Assembly (NCBI RefSeq): GCF_000026105.1
Contig: NC_008027.1
Span: forward strand, 5,724,501 to 5,788,500
Direction: 5' to 3'
Length of the DNA: 64,000 bases
DNA from: Pseudomonas entomophila L48
GTDB taxonomy: Bacteria > Pseudomonadota > Gammaproteobacteria > Pseudomonadales > Pseudomonadaceae
A model generated the notes under the pieces. The model was given only the letters and a program-made list of their open reading frames with translations, was not told the origin of the DNA and searched no databases. This document shows, one piece after another, positions 11,307 through 19,926 of the stretch. The translations under genes and the position numbers were made by a program. The stretch's first letter is position 1. Each line of letters begins with the position of its first letter.

Positions 11307-12380
11307 TTATTCGCCGATACAGTCCAGCGGCACGCGCTTGAGATTGCAGAAGATCTGGTAAGGAATGGTGCCGGCCTGCATCGCCACGTCGCTGGCCAGT
11401 ACCTGCTTGCCCCACAGCTCCACCGGGCTGCCGACGGTGGCCTCGGGCACTTCGGTGAGGTCGACGCAGAGCATGTCCATCGACACCCGGCCGATCAGCT
11501 GGGTGCGCTTGCCAGCCACCACCACCGGGGTGCCGGTGGGTGCCTGGCGCGGGTAGCCGTCGGCATAGCCCATGGCGACCACGCCCACACGGGTCGGGCG
11601 TGGGCTGATGAATTTGGCGCCGTAACCCACCGGTTCACCGGCTGGCAGTTCACGCACACTGATGATGCGCGATTGCAGGGTCATCACCGGCTGCAGGCGG
11701 GCCGCTTCTGCCTGCGCCACCTCAAAAGGCGTGGCGCCATACAGCATGATGCCCGGGCGAACCCAGTCGCTCTTGATGCTAGGCCAACCCAGCACCGCCG
11801 GCGAGTTGCGCAGGCTGCACTCGGCGCTCAGGCCCTGGCGCGCGGCCTCGAACACCGCCACCTGCTGCTCGGTGGCGGCGGCATCGAGTTCATCGGCGCG
11901 GGCGAAGTGGCTCATCAGCACGATGCGCGACACCTTGCCGCTGGCCAGCAGGCGCTGGTAGGCGTCCTGGTAGTCCTTCGGGTGCACGCCGACCCGGTGC
12001 ATGCCGGTGTCCATTTTCAGCCAGATGGTCAGCGGCTTGCGTACCGGGGTTTGCTCGATGGCTTCCAGCTGCCACAGCGAATGCACCACGCACCACAGGT
12101 CGTGCTCGGCGATCAGTGCCAGCTCGCTGGCCTCGAAGAAGCCCTCGAGCAGCAGCACCGGCGCCTTGATGCCCGCCGCGCGCAGCTCCAGCGCCTCCTC
12201 GATGCAGGCCACGGCAAAGCCGTCGGCTTCGGTCTCCAGGGCCAGGGCGCAACGCACCGCGCCATGGCCATAGGCGTCGGCCTTGACCACGGCGAGGGCC
12301 TTGGCGCCGGTCAGTTCACGGGCCAGGCGGTAGTTGTGACGGAGGGCTTGGAGATCGATCAGGGCACGGGCGGGACGCAT
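11307..12380 (-). CDS. dadX: Alanine racemase, catabolic type
   Basis: The 357-aa fold-type III PLP enzyme interconverts L- and D-alanine. The PLP lysine is K33 in [11 protein letters not shown], and the C-terminal tyrosine region reads GYGAKF. I start at the ATG at 12380 ([10 protein letters not shown]), matching family length; an upstream ATG would add 23 non-conserved residues. Its position downstream of dadA supports the catabolic DadX role, feeding D-alanine to DadA, rather than a wall-dedicated Alr. Two hairpins separate it from dadA. Confidence 0.92.
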   Translation of the reverse strand: MRPARALIDLQALRHNYRLARELTGAKALAVVKADAYGHGAVRCALALETEADGFAVACIEEALELRAAGIKAPVLLLEGFFEASELALIAEHDLWCVVHSLWQLEAIEQTPVRKPLTIWLKMDTGMHRVGVHPKDYQDAYQRLLASGKVSRIVLMSHFARADELDAAATEQQVAVFEAARQGLSAECSLRNSPAVLGWPSIKSDWVRPGIMLYGATPFEVAQAEAARLQPVMTLQSRIISVRELPAGEPVGYGAKFISPRPTRVGVVAMGYADGYPRQAPTGTPVVVAGKRTQLIGRVSMDMLCVDLTEVPEATVGSPVELWGKQVLASDVAMQAGTIPYQIFCNLKRVPLDCIGE

Positions 12381-12417
12381 GGCGGCAGCCTTCTGGCAGT
12401 TCTGGTTATCGGTAAAG

Positions 12418-12459
12418 CCCCGGCGCGGCAGATGGGGGTAGGTACCCACCGCGCCGGGG
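12418..12459. promoter_or_regulatory. Strong hairpin in the dadA-dadX intergenic leader
   Basis: Perfect 11-bp arms CCCCGGCGCGG and CCGCGCCGGGG are separated by 20 nt, ending 38 nt before the dadX start. No T-run follows on the minus strand, so it is not a classical terminator. Confidence 0.5.
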
Positions 12460-12481
12460 TGAGGGAACAGTGTCGATTGTT

Positions 12482-12555
12482 TCGCGGCTGAAGCCGCTCC
12501 TACAGGGCTTTTTGTGCTGATCCCTGTGGGAGCGGCTTCAGCCGCGAAGAGGCCG
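12482..12555. repeat. REP pair inside the dadA-dadX operon
   Basis: Two inverted GGAGCGGCTTCAGCCGCGAA-type copies (12482-12506 and 12523-12555) lie between two co-directional genes. Such elements can stabilise the upstream message or attenuate the downstream gene. Confidence 0.8.
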
Positions 12556-12566
12556 GTACAGGCGCC

Positions 12567-13871
12567 TTATTGCTGATGGACCGGCGCGCTCTGCCCGTGC
12601 TTGGCCACCTCGCGGCTGTTGCCATAACGCGAGATATCCAGGCCTTCGGCGCTGATCTGCGGCTTCTTGCGCGCGATCAGGTCCGCCAGCAGGCGGCCGG
12701 AACCGCAAGCCATGGTCCAACCCAGGGTGCCGTGACCGGTATTGAGGAACAGGTTACGGAACGCAGTGGCACCGACGATCGGGGTACCGTCCGGGGTGGC
12801 CGGGCGCAGGCCGGTCCAGAAGCTGGCCTGGCTCAGGTCGCCGCCGCGAGGATAAAGGTCGTTGACGATCATCTCCAGCGTTTCGCGCCGACGCGGGTTC
12901 AGCGACAGGTCAAAACCGGCGATCTCAGCCATGCCGCCGACGCGGATGCGGTTGTCGAAACGGGTGATGGCGACCTTGTAGGTTTCGTCCAGGATGGTCG
13001 AGGTCGGCGCCATGTCGCCGTTGGTGATCGGCACGGTCAGCGAGTAACCCTTGAGCGGGTACACCGGGGCCTTGATGCCCAGTGGCTTGAGCATCTGCGG
13101 CGAGTAGCTGCCCAGGGCCAGCACGTAGCGGTCGGCGGTTTCCAGCTTGCCGTCGATCCACACGCCATTGATGCGGTCACCGGCGAAGTCCAGGCGCTGG
13201 ATGTCCTGGCCGAAGCGGAACTCGACGCCCAGCTTGATGGCCATGTCAGCAAGCTTGGTGGTGAACAGCTGGCAGTCGCCAGTCTGGTCGTTGGGCAGGC
13301 GCAGGGCACCGGCGAGGATACCTTTCACGCTGTCCAGGGCCGGCTCGACGCGGGCGATGCCGTCGCGGTCGAGCAGTTCGTAGGGCACGCCGGACTGCTC
13401 CAGCACGGCGATATCCTTGGCCGCGGCATCCAGTTGCGCCTGGGTGCGGAACAGCTGGGTGGTGCCCAGGCTACGGCTTTCGTAGGCGATGCCGGTTTCG
13501 GCGCGCAGTTCGTCGAGGCAGTCGCGGCTGTACTCGGACAGGCGCACCATGCGCTCCTTGTTCACCGCGTAGCGGCTGGCGGTGCAGTTGCGCAGCATCT
13601 GCGCCATCCACAGGTACTGGTCGACGTCGCCGGTCAGCTTGATGGCGAGGGGCGCGTGGCGCTCGAGCAGCCACTTGATGGCCTTCAGCGGCACCCCCGG
13701 GGCGGCCCAGGGCGAGGCATAGCCGGGCGAGATCTGGCCTGCGTTGGCAAAGCTGGTTTCCATGGCCACCGCCGGTTGACGATCGACCACCGTGACCTCG
13801 AAACCTTGCCGGGCCAGATAGTAGGCACTGGCGGTACCAATAACACCGCTACCAAGTACCAGAACTCGCAT
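12567..13871 (-). CDS. dadA: D-amino acid dehydrogenase
   Basis: The 434-aa FAD protein oxidises D-alanine and other D-amino acids to 2-oxo acids and ammonia, passing electrons to the respiratory chain. The FAD-binding GxGxxG motif is at the extreme N-terminus ([20 protein letters not shown]). The C-terminal segment reads [14 protein letters not shown] and [16 protein letters not shown]. It is divergent from an Lrp-type gene, as in other pseudomonads. Unlike the P. aeruginosa cluster, no RidA gene lies between dadA and dadX. Confidence 0.95.
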   Translation of the reverse strand: MRVLVLGSGVIGTASAYYLARQGFEVTVVDRQPAVAMETSFANAGQISPGYASPWAAPGVPLKAIKWLLERHAPLAIKLTGDVDQYLWMAQMLRNCTASRYAVNKERMVRLSEYSRDCLDELRAETGIAYESRSLGTTQLFRTQAQLDAAAKDIAVLEQSGVPYELLDRDGIARVEPALDSVKGILAGALRLPNDQTGDCQLFTTKLADMAIKLGVEFRFGQDIQRLDFAGDRINGVWIDGKLETADRYVLALGSYSPQMLKPLGIKAPVYPLKGYSLTVPITNGDMAPTSTILDETYKVAITRFDNRIRVGGMAEIAGFDLSLNPRRRETLEMIVNDLYPRGGDLSQASFWTGLRPATPDGTPIVGATAFRNLFLNTGHGTLGWTMACGSGRLLADLIARKKPQISAEGLDISRYGNSREVAKHGQSAPVHQQ

Positions 13872-13982
13872 TGTTTATCCCTCGCACGCGGCTTGCCGCA
13901 GACTTTTGTTGATATGGCATGGATGCGCGCAGTATAAGAATCTCCGACCAGTGCTATTCACTATATAAGCGCCTATATTTGG

Positions 13983-13994
13983 CGAGAATTCTCG
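13983..13994. promoter_or_regulatory. 12-bp palindrome in the dadA/Lrp divergent promoter region
   Basis: The perfect palindrome CGAGAATTCTCG lies 33 bp before the Lrp-type start in an AT-rich tract with TATA-like boxes. It loosely fits the E. coli Lrp consensus, so it is a plausible operator. Confidence 0.4.
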
Positions 13995-14026
13995 GCAATA
14001 TCGCCTTTGACGGAGGGGCATCCCCT

Positions 14027-14515
14027 ATGAGAACCCAGCACCAGAGCAAACGTGAGCTGGACAAGATCGACCGCAACATCCTGCGGATCCTGCAGAATGA
14101 CGGCCGCATCTCCTTCACCGAACTGGGCGAGAAGGTCGGGCTGTCCACCACCCCCTGCACCGAGCGCGTGCGCCGCCTGGAGCGCGAGGGGATCATCATG
14201 GGCTACAACGCCCGCCTCAACCCGCAGCACCTCAAGGGCAGCCTGCTGGTGTTCGTCGAGATCAGCCTGGACTACAAGTCCGGCGACACCTTCGAGGAAT
14301 TCCGCCGTGCGGTGCTCAAGCTGCCCCATGTGCTGGAGTGCCACCTGGTATCGGGCGACTTCGACTACCTGGTGAAGGCGCGGATCTCGGAGATGGCGTC
14401 GTACCGCAAGCTGCTCGGCGACATCCTGCTCAAGCTGCCGCATGTGCGCGAGTCGAAGAGCTACATCGTGATGGAAGAGGTGAAGGAGAGCCTGTGCCTG
14501 CCGATTCCGGACTGA
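14027..14515 (+). CDS. Lrp/AsnC-family regulator of the dad genes
   Basis: The 162-aa protein has an N-terminal helix-turn-helix (about residues 12-65, ISFTELGEKVGLSTTPCTER) and a C-terminal RAM/AsnC effector domain. It closely resembles Lrp and BkdR. The start is the ATG at 14027 with GGAGGGG at 14012-14018. Divergence from dadA suggests L-alanine-responsive activation of dadAX (the DadR role), an inference from position. It could also act as a global Lrp. Confidence 0.92.
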   Translation: MRTQHQSKRELDKIDRNILRILQNDGRISFTELGEKVGLSTTPCTERVRRLEREGIIMGYNARLNPQHLKGSLLVFVEISLDYKSGDTFEEFRRAVLKLPHVLECHLVSGDFDYLVKARISEMASYRKLLGDILLKLPHVRESKSYIVMEEVKESLCLPIPD

Positions 14516-14519
14516 AGCG

Positions 14520-14873
14520 TCAGACCAGCACCTGACGGGTCGTGGCGATGAACTGGTGGACCAGCTGCTCGGCCTCAGGCTCGATCGGCTGCGCTGGGCC
14601 ACGGCCACGGGGGCAGGCCAGGCGCGGGGTGGTACCGAACAGGCGGCAGATCATCGGGCGTTCTTCGTAGACCGTACAGCCGTTGGGGCCCAGGTGCACG
14701 CAGTCCAGGCGCTCCAGGGCAGCCTCCTGCTCGGCCTGGGTCTTGCGCGGCAAGCGGGCCATCTCCTCTGTGGATGTGGTGACCGGGCCGCAGCAGTCAT
14801 GGCAGCCGGGCTCGCACTCGAACGAGGGAATGAGTTCGCGCAGGAAGTGGATCTTGTGGCGGTTGCAGGACAT
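14520..14873 (-). CDS. YkgJ-family cysteine-cluster protein
   Basis: The 117-aa protein has the YkgJ/UPF0153 cysteine pattern: CEPGCHDCCG, CVHLGPNGCTVYEERPMICR and a later CPRG. The family is predicted to bind zinc or an Fe-S cluster; its function is not established. The start is the ATG at 14873 (MSCNRHKIHFLREL). A longer in-frame reading would translate the adjoining REP. It ends 4 bp from the convergent Lrp-type gene. Confidence 0.82.
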   Translation of the reverse strand: MSCNRHKIHFLRELIPSFECEPGCHDCCGPVTTSTEEMARLPRKTQAEQEAALERLDCVHLGPNGCTVYEERPMICRLFGTTPRLACPRGRGPAQPIEPEAEQLVHQFIATTRQVLV

Positions 14874-14908
14874 GGCGGGGTATCTGGAATAGGTGGGCTG
14901 GATTATAG

Positions 14909-14991
14909 GCCCATTCGCCGGCAAGCCGGCTCCTACAGGGAACTGGGCCACGCAGGGCACTGTAGGAGCCGGCTTGCCGGCGAACGGGCCA
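14909..14991. repeat. REP pair, inverted
   Basis: Copies at 14909-14939 and 14960-14991 of the CCGGCTTGCCGG type lie between the divergent ykgJ-like and flavoprotein genes, unusually close to start codons. Confidence 0.85.
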
Positions 14992-15033
14992 TTTGCCTAT
15001 CCTGCCCCTTTCGCCTCAACCCAGGAATCAACC

Positions 15034-16326
15034 ATGGTCCACAGCGCGCAGCACGCCGCCTCCTACTACGCCGCCAGCAGCGCGCCACACCCCGACCACG
15101 CCTTCCTGCAGGGTGAGCACAGCGCCGACGTGTGCATCGTCGGCGGCGGCTACTCAGGCCTGAATACCGCCATCGAACTGGCCGAGCGCGGCCTGTCGGT
15201 CGTCCTCCTCGAAGCCCGCAAGCTCGGCTGGGGCGCCAGCGGACGCAATGGCGGGCAACTGATCCGCGGCGTCGGCCACGGCCTGGAGCAGTTCCTCCCG
15301 GTGGTCGGCGAGGACGGCGTGCGCAGCCTCAAGCTGATGGGCCTGGAAGCGGTGGAAATCGTCCGCGACCGTGTCGAGCGCCACGGTATCGAGTGCGACC
15401 TGACCTGGGGCTATTGCGACCTGGCCAACAAGCCCGGCGAACTGGAAGGCTTCGCCGAGGAAGCCGAAACCCTGCGCAGCCTTGGCTACCGCCACGAGCT
15501 GCGCCTGGTACAGCCCGGCGACATGCATTCGGTAGTGGGTTCAGACCGCTATGTCGGCGGCCTGGTCGACATGGGCTCGGGCCACCTGCACCCGCTCAAC
15601 CTGGCACTGGGCGAGGCCGCCGTGGCCAGCCGCCTGGGCGTGCGCCTGTTCGAGCAGTCGGAAGTCACCCGCATCGAGTACGGCCCCGAGGTGAAGGTGC
15701 ACACCCCCCAAGGCCGGGTGCGCGCCAAGACCCTGGTGCTGTGCTGCAACGCCTACCACAATGACCTCAACCGCGAGCTAGGCGGCAAGGTGCTGCCCGC
15801 CGGCAGCTACATCATCGCCACCGAACCGCTGGGCGAGGAACGCGCGCGCCAGTTGCTGCCGCAGAACATGGCGGTGTGCGACCAGCGCGTGGCCCTGGAC
15901 TACTACCGCCTGTCCGCCGACCACCGCCTGCTGTTCGGCGGCGCCTGCCACTATTCCGGGCGCGACCCGAAGGACATCGCCGCCTACATGCGGCCGAAGA
16001 TGCTCAAGGTGTTCCCGCAGTTGGCCGATGTGCGCATCGACTACCAGTGGGGCGGCATGATCGGCATCGGCGCCAACCGCCTGCCGCAGATCGGCCGCCT
16101 CACCGGCCAGCCCAACGTCTACTACGCCCAGGCCTACGCCGGCCATGGCGTCAACGCCACCCACCTGGCCGGACGACTGCTCGGCGAGGCTATCAGCGGC
16201 CAGCAGAGTGGGCGTTTCGACCTGTTCGCCAAGGTGCCGCACACCACCTTCCCGGGCGGCAAGCTGCTGCGCTCACCGTTGCTGGCGCTGGGGATGCTCT
16301 GGTACCGGCTCAAAGAATTGGCCTGA
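15034..16326 (+). CDS. FAD-dependent oxidoreductase, gamma-glutamylputrescine oxidase-like (PuuB/PauB)
   Basis: The 430-aa DAO-fold flavoprotein has its dinucleotide motif at about residues 31-60 (DVCIVGGGYSGLNTAIELAE). The C-terminal signature is GVNATHLAGRLLGEAI, followed by HTTFPGGKLLRSPLLALG, typical of PuuB. PuuB oxidises gamma-glutamylputrescine to the aldehyde, which a KauB/PuuC enzyme such as the one at 21185 converts onward. The start at 15034 has CAGGAA upstream. P. aeruginosa has several PauB paralogues, so the preferred amine is uncertain. Confidence 0.8.
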   Translation: MVHSAQHAASYYAASSAPHPDHAFLQGEHSADVCIVGGGYSGLNTAIELAERGLSVVLLEARKLGWGASGRNGGQLIRGVGHGLEQFLPVVGEDGVRSLKLMGLEAVEIVRDRVERHGIECDLTWGYCDLANKPGELEGFAEEAETLRSLGYRHELRLVQPGDMHSVVGSDRYVGGLVDMGSGHLHPLNLALGEAAVASRLGVRLFEQSEVTRIEYGPEVKVHTPQGRVRAKTLVLCCNAYHNDLNRELGGKVLPAGSYIIATEPLGEERARQLLPQNMAVCDQRVALDYYRLSADHRLLFGGACHYSGRDPKDIAAYMRPKMLKVFPQLADVRIDYQWGGMIGIGANRLPQIGRLTGQPNVYYAQAYAGHGVNATHLAGRLLGEAISGQQSGRFDLFAKVPHTTFPGGKLLRSPLLALGMLWYRLKELA

Positions 16327-16333
16327 GTCGACC

Positions 16334-16395
16334 CCGTTCGCCGGCAAGCCGGCTCCTACAGAGGTCCCGTAGGAGCCGGCTTGCCGGCGAACAGG
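16334..16395. repeat. REP pair, inverted and tightly spaced
   Basis: Copies at 16334-16361 and 16368-16395 lie between the convergent flavoprotein and DUF1127 genes. Confidence 0.85.
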
Positions 16396-16401
16396 CTCCA
16401 T

Positions 16402-16683
16402 TCACTCCCGCCAGAAAGGCTTGCACCCCTCCTCCCGGGCCTGTTCCCAGGTCAGCCCGATGTCGCGCAGCTGGCGGGCATCCAGCTCCAAAAGGGCCTT
16501 GCGGGTGCGCCAGCGATGCAGCATCAGGCCCCAGCGACTCAAGCCAGTGGACGGGTTGTAGACTTTGGTTCGCCCCCCCTCCTCCAGTTCCTTGGCCAAC
16601 AGTTGCACGCGCACATCACTCAAGCCGCTCATCGCTGCGATCTCCCGATCAGTGGTTACCGTGGAGACAGCATGCGCGTTCAC
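16402..16683 (-). CDS. DUF1127 domain protein
   Basis: The 93-aa protein ends in a DUF1127 motif: RWRTRKALLELDARQLRDIG, then LTWEQAREEGCKPFWRE. These arginine-rich tails occur in small proteins implicated in RNA or phosphate-related regulation in alphaproteobacteria; no role is established here. The N-terminal half (about residues 1-45) looks like a short helical domain. It is divergent from the MocR gene and shares its repeat-containing promoter region, so it may be a target. Confidence 0.8.
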   Translation of the reverse strand: MNAHAVSTVTTDREIAAMSGLSDVRVQLLAKELEEGGRTKVYNPSTGLSRWGLMLHRWRTRKALLELDARQLRDIGLTWEQAREEGCKPFWRE

Positions 16684-16693
16684 ACCCTCGACA

Positions 16694-16775
16694 ATACAGA
16701 CTCAAAATCGGCTTATTATTCCCATACAGAATTGGCGAAAAGCGGGCTGAATGGCGTATTTTTGCGCGATCTGTA
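16694..16775. promoter_or_regulatory. Repeat operator between the DUF1127 and MocR genes
   Basis: ATACAGA occurs at 16694-16700 and 16724-16730, exactly 30 bp apart. The inverse core TCTGTA is at 16770-16775. A TATTAT box near 16714 lies between the direct copies. Direct plus inverted copies are typical of MocR operators. Confidence 0.45.
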
Positions 16776-16810
16776 CTGGTCGGAACCACACAGAATCCCA
16801 GGAGTATGCC

Positions 16811-18241
16811 GTGACCCTCTACCTCAACCTGGCCGAACTGCTCGGCGCCCGCATCGAACAGGGCCTGTATCGCCCCGGCCAGCGCCTGCCCTCGGTGCGC
16901 GCCCTGAGCGTCGAGCACGGTGTCAGCCTGAGCACCGTGCAGCAGGCCTACCGCCTGCTGGAGGACAACGGCCTGGTGTCGCCACGGCCCAAGTCCGGCT
17001 ACTTCGTCGCCGAGGACCGTAACCTCCCGGCCCTGCCCGACATCAGCCGCCCCGTCCAGCGGCCTGTGGATATCTCCCAGTGGGAACAGGTGCTGGAACT
17101 GGTACGCGCCACCCCGCGCCCCGACGTGATCCAGCTCGGCCGCGGCATGCCCGATGTCGCCAGCCCCACGCTCAAGCCGCTGCTGCGCAGCCTGGCGCAG
17201 ATCAGCCGGCGCATGGACATGCCCGGCCTGTACTACGACAACATCCACGGCAACGCCCACCTGCGCGAACAGATCGCCCGCCTGATGCTCGACTCCGGCT
17301 GCCGCCTGGGGCCGAGCGACCTGGTGGTGACCACCGGTTGCCACGAGGCGCTGTCGTGCAGCATCCGCGCCGTCTGCCAGCCCGGCGACATCGTCGCGGT
17401 CGACTCGCCCAGCTTCCATGGCGCCATGCAGACGCTCAAGGGCCTGGGCATGAAGGCCCTGGAGATCCCCACCGACCCGATCACCGGCATCAGCCTGGAA
17501 GCATTGGAGCTTGCCCTGGAACAGTGGCCGATCAAGCTCATCCAGATCACCCCCAACTGCAACAACCCGCTCGGCTACATCATGCCCGAGGCGCGCAAGC
17601 AGGCCCTGCTGACCCTTGCCCAGCGCTACGACGTGGCCATTCTCGAGGACGACGTGTACGGCGACCTGGCGTACACCTATCCACGACCGCGCACCATCAA
17701 GTCGTTCGACGATGATGGCCGCGTGCTGCTCTGCAGCTCATTCTCCAAGACCCTGGCGCCGGGTCTGCGGGTCGGCTGGGTGGCGCCGGGGCGCTACCTG
17801 GAGCGGGTGTTGCACATGAAATACATCAGCACCGGCAGCAGCGCCTGCCAGCCGCAACTGGCCGTCGCCGACTTCATCGCCGAGGGCCATTACCAGCCGC
17901 ACCTGCGGCGCATGCGCAGCCAGTACCAGCGCGGCCGCGACCAGATGTGCGACTGGGTGGCCCGCTATTTCCCGCCCGGCACCCGCGCCAGCCGGCCCCA
18001 GGGCGGCTTCATGCTGTGGGTGGAGTTGCCGGAAAGTTTCGACACGCTGCGCCTGAACCGCGCTTTACTGGAGCAGGGGGTGCAGATCGCCGTCGGCAGT
18101 ATCTTCTCGGCCTCGGGCAAGTATCGCCATTGCCTGCGCATGAACTTCGCCGCGCGGCCCACGCCGCAGATCGAAGCCGCCGTGCGCAAGGTAGGTGAAA
18201 CCGCCCTTCGTCTACTGGATCCGCAAGGCATCGACAGGTAA
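16811..18241 (+). CDS. MocR/PdxR-type GntR regulator with aminotransferase domain
   Basis: The 476-aa protein joins a GntR winged helix (residues 1-70, YRPGQRLPSVRALSVEHGVS) to a class I aminotransferase-like domain. The PLP lysine is K313 in CSSFSKTLAPGLRVGW. MocR proteins use PLP-bound ligands to sense vitamins or amino acids. The start is a GTG at 16811 with AGGAG 6 nt before it; the ATG at 16751 would add 20 residues and covers part of the operator. The targets are unknown; the divergent DUF1127 gene is the nearest candidate. Confidence 0.86.
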   Translation: MTLYLNLAELLGARIEQGLYRPGQRLPSVRALSVEHGVSLSTVQQAYRLLEDNGLVSPRPKSGYFVAEDRNLPALPDISRPVQRPVDISQWEQVLELVRATPRPDVIQLGRGMPDVASPTLKPLLRSLAQISRRMDMPGLYYDNIHGNAHLREQIARLMLDSGCRLGPSDLVVTTGCHEALSCSIRAVCQPGDIVAVDSPSFHGAMQTLKGLGMKALEIPTDPITGISLEALELALEQWPIKLIQITPNCNNPLGYIMPEARKQALLTLAQRYDVAILEDDVYGDLAYTYPRPRTIKSFDDDGRVLLCSSFSKTLAPGLRVGWVAPGRYLERVLHMKYISTGSSACQPQLAVADFIAEGHYQPHLRRMRSQYQRGRDQMCDWVARYFPPGTRASRPQGGFMLWVELPESFDTLRLNRALLEQGVQIAVGSIFSASGKYRHCLRMNFAARPTPQIEAAVRKVGETALRLLDPQGIDR

Positions 18242-18289
18242 CGTTGCGCCGCCCCGCACCGCTCACCCGCCGTACAGGACGATCGACCC

Positions 18290-19846
18290 TTGAGATTCCA
18301 GCGAGCCCTGCCTTTGCTGCTGGCACTGCTGCTCGGCCTTGCGGGCTGCGCCAGCCGCGACACACCTCGCAAAGTCAGCCAGGCCCTGCCCGCCGCCGAC
18401 TCGGCGTTCGGCCGCTCGGTGCTGCGCCAGGCCGCGCCCTACAGCGGGCGCTCGGGCTTTCGCCTGCTGCCGAACAGCGGCGAGGCGTTCCGAGCCCGCG
18501 CCGAGCTGATCCGCAACGCCCAGGCGAGCATCGACCTGCAGTACTACATCGTCCACGACGGCCTCAGCACCCGCGCCCTGGTCCACGAGCTGCTGCGCGC
18601 CGCCGACCGCGGCGTGCGCGTGCGCATCCTGCTCGACGACACCACCAGCGACGGCCTCGACAGCTTGATCGGCACCCTCGCCGCTCACCCGAATATCCAC
18701 ATCCGCGTGTTCAACCCATTGCACTTGGGGCGCGAAACCGGCGCCACCCGCGCCATGGGCCGGCTGTTCAACCTGTCGCGCCAGCACCGGCGCATGCACA
18801 ACAAGCTGTTCCTGGCGGATAGCAGCATGGCCATCGTCGGCGGGCGCAACCTGGGTGACGAGTACTTCGACGCCGAGCCCAACCTCAACTTCACCGACAT
18901 CGACCTGCTGGGGGTGGGCCCGGTAGCGGAACAGCTCGGTCACAGCTTCGACCAGTACTGGAACAGCGCCCTGAGCCGTCCCATCGGCGACTTCCTCTGG
19001 CGCCAGCCCGACGCCGACGACCTGCATGCCAGCCGTCAGCGCCTGGAAACCTGGCTGGCCAAGGCGCGAATCGAGCGTAAGGCCCTGTACGACCGGCTGA
19101 TGGACTACCAGTACCAGCCGCGCCTGGGGCAGTGGCGCAACGAGTTGATCTGGGCCCACAGCCAGGCGCTGTGGGATGCGCCGAGCAAGGTCTTGGCCGA
19201 CGACGAACCCGATCCGCAGTTGCTGTTGAGCCGACAGTTGGCGCCGGACCTGAACAACGTCCACCGCGAACTGATCCTGGTCTCCGCCTACTTCGTGCCG
19301 GGTGAGACAGGCTTGCTGTACCTGACTGGCCGCGCCGACGCCGGCACCTCGGTCAAGCTGCTGACCAACTCGCTGGAGGCCACCGACGTGCCGGCCGTAC
19401 ACGGCGGCTATGCGCCCTACCGCCGCGCCCTGCTCGAGCATGGCGTGCAACTGTACGAGCTGCGTCGCCAGCCGGGCGAGAAGCGACCCCGGCATGGCCT
19501 GAGCTTCCACGGCAGTTCCGATTCGAGCCTGCACAGCAAGGCGATGGTGTTCGACCGGCGCAAGACCTTCATCGGCTCGTTCAACTTCGACCCGCGTTCG
19601 GTGTTGTGGAACACCGAGGTGGGGGTGCTGGTGGACAGCCCGGAGCTGGCCGAGTACACCCGCGACCTGGCGGTGCAGGGCATGGCGCCGGCCTTGAGCT
19701 ACCAGCCGATGCTGGTGGGCGGGAAGATGGTCTGGGCCACCGAGGACAATGAGCAGCGGCATATGCTGGTGACCGAGCCCGGGGGGATCTGGCGGCGGTT
19801 CAATGCCTGGATCAGCAAGGCGGTCGGGTTGGAGAAGATGTTGTAG
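18290..19846 (+). CDS. Phospholipase D-family lipoprotein, cardiolipin synthase ClsC-like
   Basis: The 518-aa protein begins with a lipoprotein signal ending LAGC (Cys at about residue 21). It has two HKD motifs, HNKLFLADSS from H170 and HSKAMVFDRR from H415, the pair needed for phosphatidyl transfer. The layout resembles E. coli ClsC (YmdC), which makes cardiolipin, but no YmdB-like partner lies beside it. The start is a TTG at 18290 with AGGA 10 nt upstream. It could equally be an envelope nuclease or phospholipase. Confidence 0.82.
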   Translation: MRFQRALPLLLALLLGLAGCASRDTPRKVSQALPAADSAFGRSVLRQAAPYSGRSGFRLLPNSGEAFRARAELIRNAQASIDLQYYIVHDGLSTRALVHELLRAADRGVRVRILLDDTTSDGLDSLIGTLAAHPNIHIRVFNPLHLGRETGATRAMGRLFNLSRQHRRMHNKLFLADSSMAIVGGRNLGDEYFDAEPNLNFTDIDLLGVGPVAEQLGHSFDQYWNSALSRPIGDFLWRQPDADDLHASRQRLETWLAKARIERKALYDRLMDYQYQPRLGQWRNELIWAHSQALWDAPSKVLADDEPDPQLLLSRQLAPDLNNVHRELILVSAYFVPGETGLLYLTGRADAGTSVKLLTNSLEATDVPAVHGGYAPYRRALLEHGVQLYELRRQPGEKRPRHGLSFHGSSDSSLHSKAMVFDRRKTFIGSFNFDPRSVLWNTEVGVLVDSPELAEYTRDLAVQGMAPALSYQPMLVGGKMVWATEDNEQRHMLVTEPGGIWRRFNAWISKAVGLEKML

Positions 19847-19850
19847 CTAC

Positions 19851-19925
19851 CGGCCCATTCGCCGGCAAAGCCGGCTCCTACAAGGTTTGCACTGCACCTG
19901 TAGGAGCCGGCTTGCCGGCGAATGG
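19851..19925. repeat. REP pair, inverted
   Basis: Copies at 19851-19882 and 19899-19925 lie between the convergent PLD-like and MFS genes. Confidence 0.85.
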
Positions 19926-19926
19926 T

